64,000 nt of DNA. Source: Cordia subcordata (Eukaryota; Streptophyta; Magnoliopsida; Boraginales; Cordiaceae). The notes under the pieces were generated by a model. The model was not told where the DNA came from and did no database searches. It saw only the letters and a program-made list of their open reading frames with translations. Positions 46,421 through 58,513 of this stretch are shown here, piece by piece (position 1 is the first letter of the stretch; each line of letters begins with the position of its first letter). The position numbers and the translations under genes are program-made. The DNA is taken from the NCBI GenBank assembly GCA_028554755.1, contig JAPTOF010000024.1, forward strand, positions 868,001 through 932,000. Direction: 5' to 3'.

Positions 46421-47362
46421 TGATGTCTTCTTATGAGTGCAAGTTTTAAAAGACCCGCAAGCGTACGGATCGTGCAATACAGTGTTTACGAGTACGGGTG
46501 TCGAACCACAGGGAGGCGTGAATATCGTGAATGTATCCTATGCTTGGTGTCCTAAAAGAGCTAAAAAGAAAGATCTAAACTAAGTGTACTTTTTCTTGTG
46601 AAGGTTTGGATTTTCGGGAGCTCTAAGTGAATAAAAAAAAACTAAACTATGAATAAAAACAAAAGGGACGCAGGTTGATTGATAAGAAACTAACAATTGG
46701 AAAGAGATTAGGGTGGCTTGGACTTATGAATGGGTAATTCCATACTCAAATGCTATGGGATTAAGGGATGATGGCTAACTATCAAAAGTGCCCTTAACTA
46801 GGTTGTTAGTTAGTGTCCTGATTTGCCCCTAGGACTCGGTGCGGGTCCGTCCTTAGGCGACGTCTCCTAGAGCTACGGCGTGGTCCTTATGACCTAGGGC
46901 CTCAAGAGGGACTAACTAACTTCCTAGGTGGCTTAGAATGAACCTACCCTAGTACCTAAACCGTTGGCTGGGTTTAAAGCCAAGACCTAGTGTTGCTAAG
47001 GTCGACTAAATCTATCCTGAAACCTATTGGCTGGATTTAAAGCCAAAGGAAACTCGACCTAGATTAGCCCTAAATTATACTCCGTCATTCTAAGATCACT
47101 ACAGCAGGATTTGACTAACATTCATACACATGTGATATTGAAATTATGCTTGTTACTAGGCATGCAAATACACATATAGACATGAATAAAAGCACTACCC
47201 ACTTCATAACATCCATGTATAAACACATAGACATGAGTACAGCATGGATTAGATGTGTTTAGTAACAAACAAACTTCAATTAATATATATGTACTCATCT
47301 AAGTATTCTATCAAACACATAGACATGAATGAAAGAACACCCAATTAAACAAAACAAATCAA

Positions 47363-47400
<38 letters not shown>

Positions 47401-48216
47401 GCCATCATATCCCATATCATAAGAGTATAAAATTAACCCATTACATAAGTTTTATCACCCTATACAAGCCTACTCAAGCATAATAGAAAATAGAATGAAA
47501 GAGATATAACGAAACTCCCCTTTCATCCTAGTGACTTTAGAACACAGCTTGTAAACAATCTCGATTCCAAAGCGTTTGAATCTCCAACGAAGCTTGGTTC
47601 TTCGTGAAAAATATGTGAAAAGGGTGTGTGAGGCGGCTAGGGAATAGGGTTAAGTGTGTGTGAGAATAGGTGTGAAGTGTGTGTAAAGACTCCTCCTTTT
47701 CTGCTCCGCATCGGGCTTTATTTATAGATTCGCGCATAGCCGATCGACCGTCTAGGTCGACCGGCCTCTGGAGTACTCGACCGGCTTTCTTCAAGGGCTC
47801 TCTGGAGTGGCCGGTCGACCGGCTCTTGAAGGGAGGGTCGTCCGGCTTTTCGACGAAGCTCTCTGGAGTGGCCGGTCGACCTAGTCGGTCGACCGGCTAT
47901 TCTTCCTTAGCGTCCGGCTGACTTCCTTCATCCAATTTTTCGTCATTTCGGCCTTTAGTCTTCTCCCTTAGACCCGTGCATGTCCTATCTTCATCACCTT
48001 TCATTGTTCAATCTTTATCTTAACCCAAAGTCACCTGAATCATTGAAAATAAGCTATTAGTGTAGCATTTTATCTCTTAAACTCAATATGCACATTTATT
48101 CACACTTAAGCCTATTCCTATCAAAAGTACTACACTAATGCATCATTATAAACATTCAACACCTCTAAAGTATAAGTAAATGGCGATGCAAACACACACC
48201 AAATCACAACTCATCA
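46421..48216 (-). repeat. Athila solo LTR inserted in element E
   Basis: An LTR of 1796 bp without internal region. On the minus strand it starts TGATGAGTTG (48216) and ends GACATCA (46421). The target-site duplication GTAAA (46416-46420, 48217-48221) is perfect. It carries a well-kept GCCGGTCGACCGGC array (47740-47930). A solo LTR forms by recombination between the two LTRs of one element. It closely resembles the solo LTR at 60997-62783 and less the full-length copies. Confidence 0.95.
47366..47397. repeat. (TA)n microsatellite in solo LTR
   Basis: About 16 AT units at the place where other LTRs have a short ATATATAT run (for example 2825). Confidence 0.9.
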
Positions 48217-48221
48217 GTAAA

Positions 48222-49317
48222 TTAAAGAAGTCCATTTATGGATTAAAACAGGCATCTAGAGCATGGAACATCAAATTTGATCAGGTAATTAAATCTTATG
48301 GTTTTGATCAAAATATTGATGAACCTTGCGTGTATAAAAGGTGTAATGGAAATGCTGTAGCTTTTTTGGTTCTGTATGTGGATGATATCCTACTAATTGG
48401 AAATGATGTGGGGATGCTATCATCCATAAAGGTTTGGCTTTCTACTCAATTTCAAATGAAGGATTTAGGAGAAGCTAGTTATGTTCTAGGCATCAAGCTT
48501 ATGCGAGATCGTAAGAACAAAAGGCTAGCCCTATCTCAAGCTTCATTTATTGAGAAGATATTAGTCAGGTTTAACATGCAAAACTCTAAGAAGGCCTTGT
48601 TACCTTCTAGACATGGAGTTTATCTATCTCAGGATCAATGTCCTAAAACACCTGAGGAGATAGAGAGCATGAAGCGAGTTCCTTATGCTTCAGCACTGGA
48701 AGTCTCATGTATGCCATGTTATGTACTAGACCGGATATCGCTTTCTTTGTTGGCATGGTTAGTAGATATCAGTCAAACCTGGATCGGCACATTGGGTCGC
48801 GGTTAAGCATATATTCAAATTCTGCAAGGAACAAAGGATTATGTGCTAGAATACCATGCAGATGATCTAACACCATTAGCCTATACAGACTGGATTTCGG
48901 TCCGACAGTGATTCCAGAAAGTCTACTTCTGGATATGTTTTCACTCTGTCAGGAGGAGCTATTTCATGGAGAAGTGTGAAGCAAAATTGTATTGCTGACT
49001 CTACCATGGAGGCCGAGTATGTAGCAGCATCTGAGGCTGCGAAAGAGGCAGTATGGCTAAGAAAGTTCCTGTTAGACCTAGAGATTGTGCCGGCAGCTCA
49101 CAGACCAATAACGTTGTTTTGCGACAACAACGATCTTTGTTTCACGATGCAAAGAGCCCAGAATCACAAAAAGGGTAAACACATTGAACGGAAATATCAT
49201 TTGATTCGTGAGTTAATCCAAAGAGGAGATGTAGTAGTTGACAAGATAGCTTCAGTGAAAAACCCGCAGACCCATTTACTAAGACTCTTTCAAAGAAAGT
49301 GTTTGCCACACATTTAG
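48222..49317 (+). pseudogene. Element E reverse transcriptase C-terminal part and RNase H
   Basis: From 48222 the reading continues SIYGLKQASRAWN and the catalytic box YVDDILLIGND near 48376-48408. The connection SMKRVPYASA is near 48668. Frameshifts near 48700 and 48800-48900 break the region around the RNase H start. RNase H then reads [21 protein letters not shown] (first part near 48992) and [12 protein letters not shown] near 49177, ending at 49317. Confidence 0.92.
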
Positions 49318-49358
49318 AGTCTTTGGGTATTAGGCTTTGCAGAAGTAATCTTTAGTGC

Positions 49359-49369
49359 AAGTGGGAGAT
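49359..49369 (+). promoter_or_regulatory. Element E polypurine tract
   Basis: AAGTGGGAGA directly before the 3' LTR, the usual copia form. Confidence 0.85.
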
Positions 49370-51265
49370 TATTAGGATTAGTATGCCCTAAAGCTCACTT
49401 GTACATGACATTTTGGATATGAAACAATGTATAATCATATTTTTGTTAAATGGCATTATGAGTTTCTTACATATAATCTCTGTTATGTTTTATCGATGCA
49501 TGTATGAAGGTCCTTTGACTTGCACTAATGACTTAGGTGCGCAGTGAGGCTGGATGCACAGTAGGTTCAAGTCTAGATTTAGTCACGTCATAAATTGAAT
49601 CCATAACCAAATAGTAGTGTTGGGCACTCTACTTTGATAAGGTTATATTGAGTAAGTCTCCTCTTTGAGGGTGATCTACCTAGGTCATTAGAGGACTTTT
49701 TAGATTTGTCTCAATAGTACGTGTGTCACGTATTGGATAGGACCATTGTGAGTATGTTTTCTAGCGACGTACTATCAAAGAAAGAAAACAAGACACTCAC
49801 TGCTACTAAATGATCATTGCTCTTAATCTTGAGTATATGTGGATGAACTAATGAAGTTAGGGTTTAGTACTTTGATTCACTGTGGGTGAGGTCTTATTTT
49901 TTTAGGATCAACAGCCTTGTGTATTGAGTGCTAAGTTCTAATTAATTAGAACATGCCTATGCAAAATGGAATCTGTGTGCCCCCTTTGGGATTGTCCAAA
50001 TTTATCATTCGAATCTAGATCTAGTGATACTACCTTTATAGGTGTGTCGGTCATATGGCTTGAGGGTCGCTCCCGAGATCAAGAGATTCCATGACCAAGG
50101 ATGGTTGGCAATAGGACAAGAAACCCAACGGAAAAGATACAGCTAAGGAGGTGATAGTACACAGGCCAAAGGACCGATCTTAGCTGTAGGTATACATAGA
50201 GGGGCATTATGGTCAGTTATTTAGTAGGTCAAAGACAAAGTTCACATTCTTTTGTGATAAGCTTTTGGGTAATGACAATTATTCTTGGAGTGCAACTTTG
50301 ATCTTATGGTGGAATAGATTGAAGTTAAAAATAATTATTATGTCGCCTAGATCGGGCAAGGATATTTTTAATTATTTTTGGAAGCCAATGATAATTGTGT
50401 CTTCTTGGTACCTTCCCTAGTTGAAATGACTTTGAGAGAGTAATCTTGAAAGAGCAAATTCCATATTATGGTAGTAGCCTTATTGGGCCAAAGCTTGAAA
50501 TTGGGTTTGGGCTTTCTTTAGAGTCCAAGATAACCTAATTGGGCTAGGATGGTTTCCTATTGGGCTTGGGCCTCCACATGGATTATGGACTATGTGTTGG
50601 ACTTGGATAATAGGCTTGGCCTAAGTCTTCCAAGACAAGTGGACAACTTGCAAAATACTACAAAAACAAGTCGACAACTTGCACAAGTCTTCCAAGACAA
50701 GATTGACAAGTTTCAAAAAGGAAATACTACATGGAAATTTTCTCCCACATTGAAAGTTTAGCAACTTTAGATGCCAAGGTTCTCTCTATAAATAGACAAG
50801 ACCCTACACCTTTTATGTATTCCACTTTGTAGTTGATTTCTTCCTTTTTGGCAAGAAAATACTACAACACATAGTACACACTTATTGTGTGATTTTTGCT
50901 CTAGTTTTTCAAGAGCATATTACTTTGCTTCTTCCCACACAAGAGGCTATTCTCTCAAGATAAGTCTCTTTAATCATAGGGAAGAAGACTAGGGAGTTGC
51001 TTATTGTGACACTCTTATAGCAAATTTTGGTGGCCTTGTTCGTGAACGGGAACAAAGCTTGTAACTGGTTTTAGCTTCATCAAAGGCCCCACGCTTCAAG
51101 AGGTTAGCTTTATACATTTTTGCAAGCATTAGTTATATTCTATATGTTCTAGAGCATGTTCTTGTGTGTGTAATGTGGTTATTTTATTTTCCTAGCATGT
51201 TTTCTTAGTTATAATTTAGAAAATATGGACTAGGATACCCCACACTTAATAATATCGATCCTACA
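49370..51265 (+). repeat. Element E 3' LTR
   Basis: An LTR of 1896 bp, almost identical to the 5' LTR; the first bases are TATTAGG where the 5' LTR has TGTTAGG. The TATA box is at 50787-50794. It is followed by GGTGA (51266-51270). Confidence 0.95.
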
Positions 51266-51908
51266 GGTGAGGTGTAGAGACATGCTCTCTGAACATGACT
51301 CTATTACGAGCATTCTATAATATGTACCCTACTGTCAAATGATTGCTTGTGGTGCACATGGATGTCATATTCCCTTAGACTTGAGACCACAATAGAGACT
51401 TGCGGATCACTCCCCACGTTTTGGTATCGGACTATCTGGATTTCTAATTTGGTGACGAAAGGCTACTGGCTGCAGGCAAGTGTCGTGAAGTTAATGCATA
51501 GGTCAAGATGGGATTGACCGTTCCAGGTATTAGGAGAATGATATTCTGCTTAATCTTAATTCATTAAGACTTTGGCCAAAGCTTTCCTTATGATGTGTCA
51601 CGTGGTTATGTCGCGATGAGTCATGACAAGATTGGGACTTGACATGGAATAGCGAAACAGGGGTTTGATAGTTTTACCATGCCCTTAGGGTTATTTTGAA
51701 ATATAGAGGGTCATAGGGAATCCACCATAGTGGCCAGGTTCATTGAATATTGCCTTCCAACTATTCGGCTTATTCGGACGTTAGGAATCGTTGTTAGATA
51801 GTATCATTGATTAGTATAAGGATAGTCTTTGTATTACCAGTTTAAGTCTGAACTTACGGAGTCATGCATATGGTCAGGAATTAGTTGGAGGATTGACCCC
51901 ACTATAAT

Positions 51909-52095
51909 AATGTTAGTCATGTTTAATTATGAATTAAATGTGTTATTATTTAATTATGAATTAAATAATATTATAAGTAATTAATATTATAGATATTTAA
52001 TTGAAAAAAATTTATAATATTAATTACTTATAATATTATTTAATTCATAATTAAATAATAACACATTTAATTCATAATTAAACATGACTAACATT
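51909..52095. repeat. Perfect 83 bp inverted repeat with 21 bp spacer
   Basis: Arms 51909-51991 and 52013-52095 are exact reverse complements. The arms are AT-rich (AATGTTAGTCATG at the outer end, AATATTATA at the inner end). The spacer 51992-52012 (GATATTTAATTG then an A run) is repeated once more just after the right arm, at about 52099-52120. This looks like an inverted duplication made by template switching inside the F LTR. Confidence 0.93.
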
Positions 52096-52610
52096 TATAG
52101 ATATTTAATTGAAAAAAAATTATAATATTTAATTACTTATTACGGGTCACAAAATTAATTTTGACTATGTCTAGCTAGCACTAGACATGTGGATCAAAAT
52201 TAATTCTTGGGCTATTACTTATAAATTAAATATGGATTTAATTTAGGCTTTAATATGTATTTTAAAAGTCCAATACTTTAAGCCCAAAGGGTTGGGCTTA
52301 TTGAGTTGTGGGAATGGACTCTATGAAAAGCCCAGATCTTTCTATATAAGGAGGGTTTCTCATTATTTTTGTATGATGGTTTTAAAAAACTTAATAGTTG
52401 TCAGAACTCTTTCCCAAAAACCCTAAAATCAAAAGCCTCTTCCAATATTTTTTTTTATCGCATATGAAAAGGAGAAGCTCAACGCTTCTGCAATGCGATG
52501 TTTTCAAGTCGGGGATTATGGGGTAATTCCTAAACCATTCTTGAAATTTTTAATTTAGAGCTTGATCCTGCCCGTAAAAATTTAGGGAAAGTCTCCACAA
52601 TTTCCTATAG

Positions 52611-52623
52611 TGGCATCAGAACC
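52611..52623 (+). promoter_or_regulatory. Element F primer binding site, eroded
   Basis: TGGCATCAGAACC differs by two transitions from TGGTATCAGAGCC, the complement of initiator tRNA-Met. Confidence 0.7.
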
Positions 52624-54234
52624 AAAGCTCTTTTTGTGTTAATTTTATGATTCTTATTGCTATATATATATATATTAGATTTTAGATTTAACTACGAATT
52701 GAGTTCTAAAATTATTGCGCCATATTCTATTATGCCTGAATTTGCCCATTAATGCCCGCACCATTATTGTTGCCTAAAATCTGCACATTAATGCTTGCAG
52801 CATTAATGTTGTCTTTCTCTACCCTATTAATGCTTGAAAGAGATTTGTGTTGCAAAAGAAAATATTTGCAAGGGGATTTGATCCCATGCCTTTCCATAGC
52901 ACAAGATCTATGTCAACCACCATTAACCACTAGGCCAAGTTGCTATTTAGTTGGTTTTGGTCACTGTTTATTCTTGATGTTTTGAAGAGGCATCACAAAA
53001 AAAAAAATTGCTTTTCCTCCCTACTAATTTGTGATCTGATCACAATTTTAATAAAATGAAATTGTTTTTCGAGTTCATCTTCTCGATCTGTCCCAACCAT
53101 AATGACCTCGAGACCGAGAACACTAAAAGGCTGCATATAGAATTACAAGTTTGAAGGGACCGTTAGAGACTCCGTTGGATGAGGAACACAGTAATGTTGT
53201 TTGCTTCTAGAGTTTGGCCTGTAGCGTCGTCCTTAAGGATTCAATGGTGGACAGTTGTGCAAGAATGGTGAATGGCCATTGGAGTCTCCGTCACGAGCAT
53301 GAAAGGCATCAAGAGGATGGCATCAGTGTGAGGGCTTTACTGGCTAATGGTGGTGTGATGTAGGGAACTGATGGGGCTCTAAGATTTTTGTTAGTCGGAT
53401 ATTGATAGCAGATTAAGGCTGCGAGATGATGCCTTGGTTGAGTGGCTAATCTGATCCCAAGTCTGCCGATAGCTGTAGCCTGTGTGATGAGCAGCAATGT
53501 AGTGGTGTTGGTGCTCCTTAAGTGGCCGTGTGGTTTGCCATAGGGGCAACTCGGGTGGTCGGCTGATAGGATAAGCCGCTAAGGCTGTGGTGTCGGCTGG
53601 GTGTTTGGGAGACGATAAGATAGGCAACTAGGGTTGCATTAGGGTGGGGTTTGGCCCGCTTTGACCCAATAGAGATCCAACTTCAAATTGGATTGGTTTT
53701 ATATGAATTTCCTTTAAAGTTGTTTTGTTTAAGCCAAAATTGTTTTGGGTTGGGATTATTTTTGGGCATTGAGCATTGCTTGATAGGTTTGGGCTTCTGT
53801 GGGCTTGGGTTTGACCCGAGTTTGTGTTTTTAGCGTAATAAAACCAAATCAAATTTGGATTAGGCATGGACCAATGTTTTATTGCTTTATGTTTCATATT
53901 CTTTGGGCTCCTTTATTATTCCCTAAATTTTAGATATTTGTTTTATAGAGATAAAATATAAAGGCAGGCCTTAAATTTATTTTAGTCCATTATTTTAAAT
54001 TAGATTTGAATCATGGAATTAAATATTACATATATATTTTTTAATTTTAGTTCTTTTTTATCCGAATTAAATGTTAATTTGAATCAATATTAATAAATTA
54101 ATTGTTTTAAGCCCTGGAAGTTATTACATTTGATAAAATTGTTTTTGGCTAATTATATAAATATAAGATTTTTATTTTGTAGCCCTAATTTGGTAAAATA
54201 ATGTTACATAGGCCCAAATGTTTGAAAAGTTTAT
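52624..54234 (+). other. Putative internal region of element F, no clear gene
   Basis: It follows the F primer site. Short frames at 52752-52985 and 53651-53833 and on the other strand have no motif that I recognise. The stretch near 53640-53830 has several GGGCTTGGGTTTGACCC-like phrases, as in leaders of some plant LTR retrotransposons. It may be the eroded leader of F. Confidence 0.45.
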
Positions 54235-54690
54235 TTCCACCCCAATTATTTTAAAATTAGTTTTAATTAATTGGGAGAGCCCTTTTTTTGTCAAAAAAAA
54301 ATTATTTTGACCCAATTAATTAGAAGAAAGTTTTAATTAATTGGGTGATGACCCAAAATTAGTCAAAATTAAAATTTTGACCCCAATTAATTTAAAAGGG
54401 TTTTAATTAATTAGAAAAAGGCTCATCAATTAGTCAAAATTGTGATTTTGACCCCAATTACTCTAAAAGAAGTTTTAGTTAATTGGGCAAGCCCCCTAAT
54501 TGGTTGAAAAAAAAAAAAGGTGATTGAGACCCCCATTAATGAGAAAGAAGTTTTTAATTAATTGAATAAAGTCCAAAAGTTAGTCAAAATTAAATTTTGA
54601 CTTTAGTTAATTAGGAACCCCTTAGTTAGTCAAAATAGAGATTTTGACCCCAATTAATTCTAAAAGGAATTTTTAATTAATTGGGGGATT
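54235..54690. repeat. Degenerate tandem array, about 70-75 bp units
   Basis: About six units share TTTTAATTAATTGGG, then AGTCAAAATT, then ATTTTGACCCCAATTAATT. Each better-kept unit carries the inverted pair GTCAAAAT and ATTTTGAC. Units have diverged and one is shortened. Confidence 0.8.
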
Positions 54691-57424
54691 GATTTAATAT
54701 GATTAAATCGATCCAATGATTGTGCGATAAAATCTTGGAATTACTTTATGTTTTTTATTATGATGTATGACATATTTTGGTGTGGTTATGGGCTTGCATT
54801 CATGCATATTATTATATGTTTGGTTATCAATTATTGTAATTATTTTTGGTATTAAATTGGACCTACGAGCCCAGCCTTCTCTCCAATTCTGGTTGTAATT
54901 CCTCTTCTTGGTGATGTATCCGCTCCTTTTAGAATGAGTTTTTCTCCTAGTCAGTGTAATTAGTAGTTAAAGCTAATCAAGACAAGGAGATAAAGACTAA
55001 CAACTAGAAAGGCCAGCTCAATCCGAGTTTCCCAGTATCAACAGGTTATAACCTTACTTGCTTGATAAAGTGGCCCATGATAACTCTAGTGGGTCACACT
55101 AGGAAAAGCCCACGACCACCCATATGTTCTTATATATATTGATATTATTGTTTCGATGCTAATTGTGATTAATTAACTAGATTAATTAATGGATTTGGCT
55201 ACTAAAACAAATGCGCTTATCATCTCTACAAAATCCTCTAAATTATTAGGTTCGTTAAGTGATTTGTACATGGAGATACTCAAATCATTGCCTCCTATTA
55301 AAGTAAATAATAATGAGCCCAATGTTCTAATAAATGTTGGAGGCTCTCAAACCTGGCTTTTATTGGAATATTGCAATTATTATTCACTCTATGAAGCCCT
55401 TGGAATCATTTTAGACTTATGAGCAGGTGGGCCGACCTTAGTTGGGCTTGTTCATTAGGCTTAGAGGAAGACCTTGGGAGGGCATGTTAATGGTTTGACC
55501 AAACCAAGTTTTTCAGTGGAGGACGTCAATCCTACTGAAGAGATGCTAGCGGCATAATTGACTATTGAGAGTTGTTTGGAGAAGTAATTGGTTATGAACC
55601 TGCCAAGCAGTGACATAGGTGGGCCGATCTCAATCAGGCATATGTACAGTTGTTTTGGACTCAGTACCCACTAAAGGCGTTGAAATTCAGAAATCTCTTC
55701 GGATTAAAGGTAAAGGCTATTAGTCTAAATAAAATAGTGGGAGAATTCTTTGGACATTGGCCATGTCTCTAAGAATGATGATTTATATACGATGGCATGT
55801 TTACATTCTTTGTATTTGTTATTTGCTTTTTATGAACTTATACAAAGCTGTAGGGACTGTTTGTATCTTATACAAAGCTAGTAAGATCAACTGAATTTGC
55901 AAGGTTTTATCATATATACACCTTATTTAGCACCACTTGCCACTTTTAGCCTCTCAGGATATAACAATACTAGACTCTAAAAGACTTTTCTTCTTCTAGT
56001 GTTTGGATATTTAGAGATATATTGTATGTGAACAAATTGCTACTATGGTGGGATTTTGATCCACACTTAGTAATTTAATGGATGATTCACCTCCTACTTA
56101 AATAATGTTCTCTCTAGAAGCTGGTAATCTTACTAGAAGATCCTTAGCAACTTGAAACGTCCATTATAATCAACAATTGACTTGCATGTCTTGAACCAAT
56201 TTAAGAAGGAAGGCAATATTGAGGGATGAGAATTAAGAGTAATACACCCAATCATCTTCTTAATCTATTATGTCTTGTACAATACAAAGACATTATCCCT
56301 CAACTAAGTGTCGAAGATAGTATAATAGATCTTTATGTCTCTCTATACCATCAAATGTGTAAGAAGACTCATTCAACTTTTGAATGTAGATCTATAAGCC
56401 AGCATGTGTACTATCTGCTATGAAGACGATCTTTCACTATAGACCTTATACCCTATCAACCAATTGATGATCATGCTAACACTTTGTAGCTAATTGGTTT
56501 CACTTATGCTGAGTTTGTTTAGAACATACAAAACACATTTATGATCGTGATAAATTACATCGTTGTCAAATAGAAATATATCAATATTTTACTTCACCTA
56601 TCTTTGTTGAGTAAAATGAAGAATTCATGTGATAAATGTTCTACTATGTGACATCCAAGTGTTGCTTACAATCCAAGCTTGGCAAAGCCAACTTGCATAA
56701 CAACTTAGCCGGTCGAGAAGCATACAACAATTGCTGTCAAGCTTATTCACTTAAATTCTATTATATCTTCTATTAACACTTCAAGGGGTTAAAAGCAAAG
56801 GCCTTCCCCTGGACCAATCTAAAGAAAGCTCAAGTAGTGTTTCAATAATTAGGTTATGATTCATCATCTATTATGTGAGTATATTCCACTTCTTTTAAAC
56901 TTTGAGGAGCTTCCTTCAAGGGACCCTGAGGTGCAAATTTATTAGAACAAAAGTAAATGAGTAGAGAATGAGAATGGTTAGCGTCCCACAATCAAGAAGG
57001 TTGGGGAGAAAAGAAAGTTGGTCACGTTTCTCGTTCTGAGAAGAATCATGGTTGAAGCCCGATGGGGAAAATAGATTGCATAGTCGCTACCCTGGACAAA
57101 AACACTTAATAGGTGTAATTCATCTAACTTTAGAATTCGTTGATAAAGGAATGTATCTTTAAAGGCAATCACTATCAAACTCTCCTCGGTGATTTAATAA
57201 GGTATATCCTCTAGCTCTGTACCAATTATGAGGGTATTGGAAGAGACAATAATGCATTAAGCTCACTATTATTGGAATAGGCAATAATGCATTAGGCTTG
57301 ACATTGGCGGAACATCAAAGGTGGAACTAGGGTGGGCTATTAGAATAACATATGATGAAATATTCATGTGCTTCCAGTTCCTTCCTAAAGTGGGGTTTTA
57401 GCAAGTAAAACCACTATTTGGCAT
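54691..57424. other. Unassigned sequence between F and Athila-G
   Basis: About 2.7 kb with no convincing gene. A 77-codon frame at 55189-55422 and a 65-codon frame at 56226-56423 show no known motif. No LTR end, primer site or second F LTR is recognisable. The last five bases GGCAT (57420-57424) would be the left target site of Athila-G. Confidence 0.4.
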
Positions 57425-58482
57425 TGATGGGGTTCTAATCTTGGAATGACTTCAAATAGCCTAAAGACCCATAAGCACGTGGATCGATGTAGTGTAATAT
57501 GTGTGAGTGAAAGTGTCATATGCTCATGGAGGCGAATTGTCGAATGGATCTTATGTGTGTGTCCTAAAAAGTGCCTAAAAAGGACATAAATTAACCATCT
57601 TTTTGGGGTTTTTGGATTTAACAAGAGCTTAATCTAAAGGAAATAAAACTACACTATAGGAAAATGGGAATGGAATATGGGGGAAACAAACTAACCTAGA
57701 GGGAACTAGCAAATGGAATGGGTTAAGGTGACTTTCGCTTGCCTATTGGTGATTTTAGACTCAAATGCTACAGGACTTAGGTGATGAATTAGCTGTGGGA
57801 AATGCTCTTAACTAGGTTACCAATTAGTTTCCTAATTTCCTCTGAGGACTCGATGTGGGTCCATCTCTAGGCTGGCCTTCTTGAGCCACGGTGTAGTCCT
57901 TATGACTTAAGACCTTAGGATTGACTAACTAGCATCCTAAGTAACCTAGAAAGAACCTACCCTAGTACCTAGACCATTGGCTGGGTTTAAAACTAAGACC
58001 TAGTGTCATTAGGGTCGACTAAACTTATCTAGAAATCTATCGGCTGGGTTCAAAGCTAAAGGAGACTCGATCTAGGCTAGCCTTAAGTTACGCATTCTCA
58101 TTTTAGGGTCACTATAGCGAGATTTGATCAATAAGTGGATTCACACAAGTTCTGCAGTATGGTGTTTGCAAATATAAAGACATACTTGACTACCAAGCAT
58201 TGTCTTGCTCAGATTACACCATTTAAAGCATCAGGAACCAACATGTATGCATTATTGAGTTCATATTTACTACTAGGCATGCAAACATACACATAGACAT
58301 GAATATAAGCATTACCCACTTCATTCAATCCACATACAAAAACATAAACATGATTATATAATGGATTAAAGGTGATTAGTAGCAAATAGACATCAATTTG
58401 TACATATGCTACTCACATAGGCATACTATCAAACACCTAGACATGTGTTGAATAATAGCCACTGAAACAAGAATAACAAAGC

Positions 58483-58513
<31 letters not shown>

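Larger units (their letters stand above)
40110..51265 (+). mobile_element. Element E: Ty1/copia retrotransposon, nearly complete
   Basis: 5' LTR 40110-42004, primer site 42007-42018, leader, gag-pol 43645-49317, polypurine tract and 3' LTR 49370-51265. The target-site duplication GGTGA (40105-40109 and 51266-51270) is perfect. Without the inserted solo LTR it would be about 9.35 kb. The domain order protease, integrase, reverse transcriptase, RNase H is that of Ty1/copia. The long LTRs and the gag type suggest the Angela/Tork side of the family, which I infer and did not test. LTRs are almost identical, yet the coding region has many frameshifts. Confidence 0.93.
39794..52609 (+). repeat. Element F: copia-like LTR, split by element E
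   Basis: Left part 39794-40109 begins TGTTAGGAATGATGTCC; right part 51271-52609 ends TTTCCTATA. The two parts join across the GGTGA duplication of element E, giving about 1.65 kb. It is followed by TGGCATCAGAACC (52611), a two-transition variant of an initiator-tRNA-Met primer site, so this should be a 5' LTR. Its U3 start resembles that of E (TGTTAGG, then TAAAG), which suggests the same broad copia group. No second copy of this LTR is in the window. Confidence 0.75.

Noticed and set aside
41290..50761. The 70-codon frame present in both LTRs of element E (41290 and 50549)
   Set aside because: It is duplicated only because the LTRs are duplicated; no motif and no other support for coding.
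52752..52985. A 77-codon frame after the F primer site as possible gag
   Set aside because: No capsid or zinc-knuckle motif and no ATG context conserved with other copia gag starts.
55189..56423. Possible host gene exons in the unassigned interval
   Set aside because: Two short frames without motif, no splice-site pattern or codon bias that I could support.
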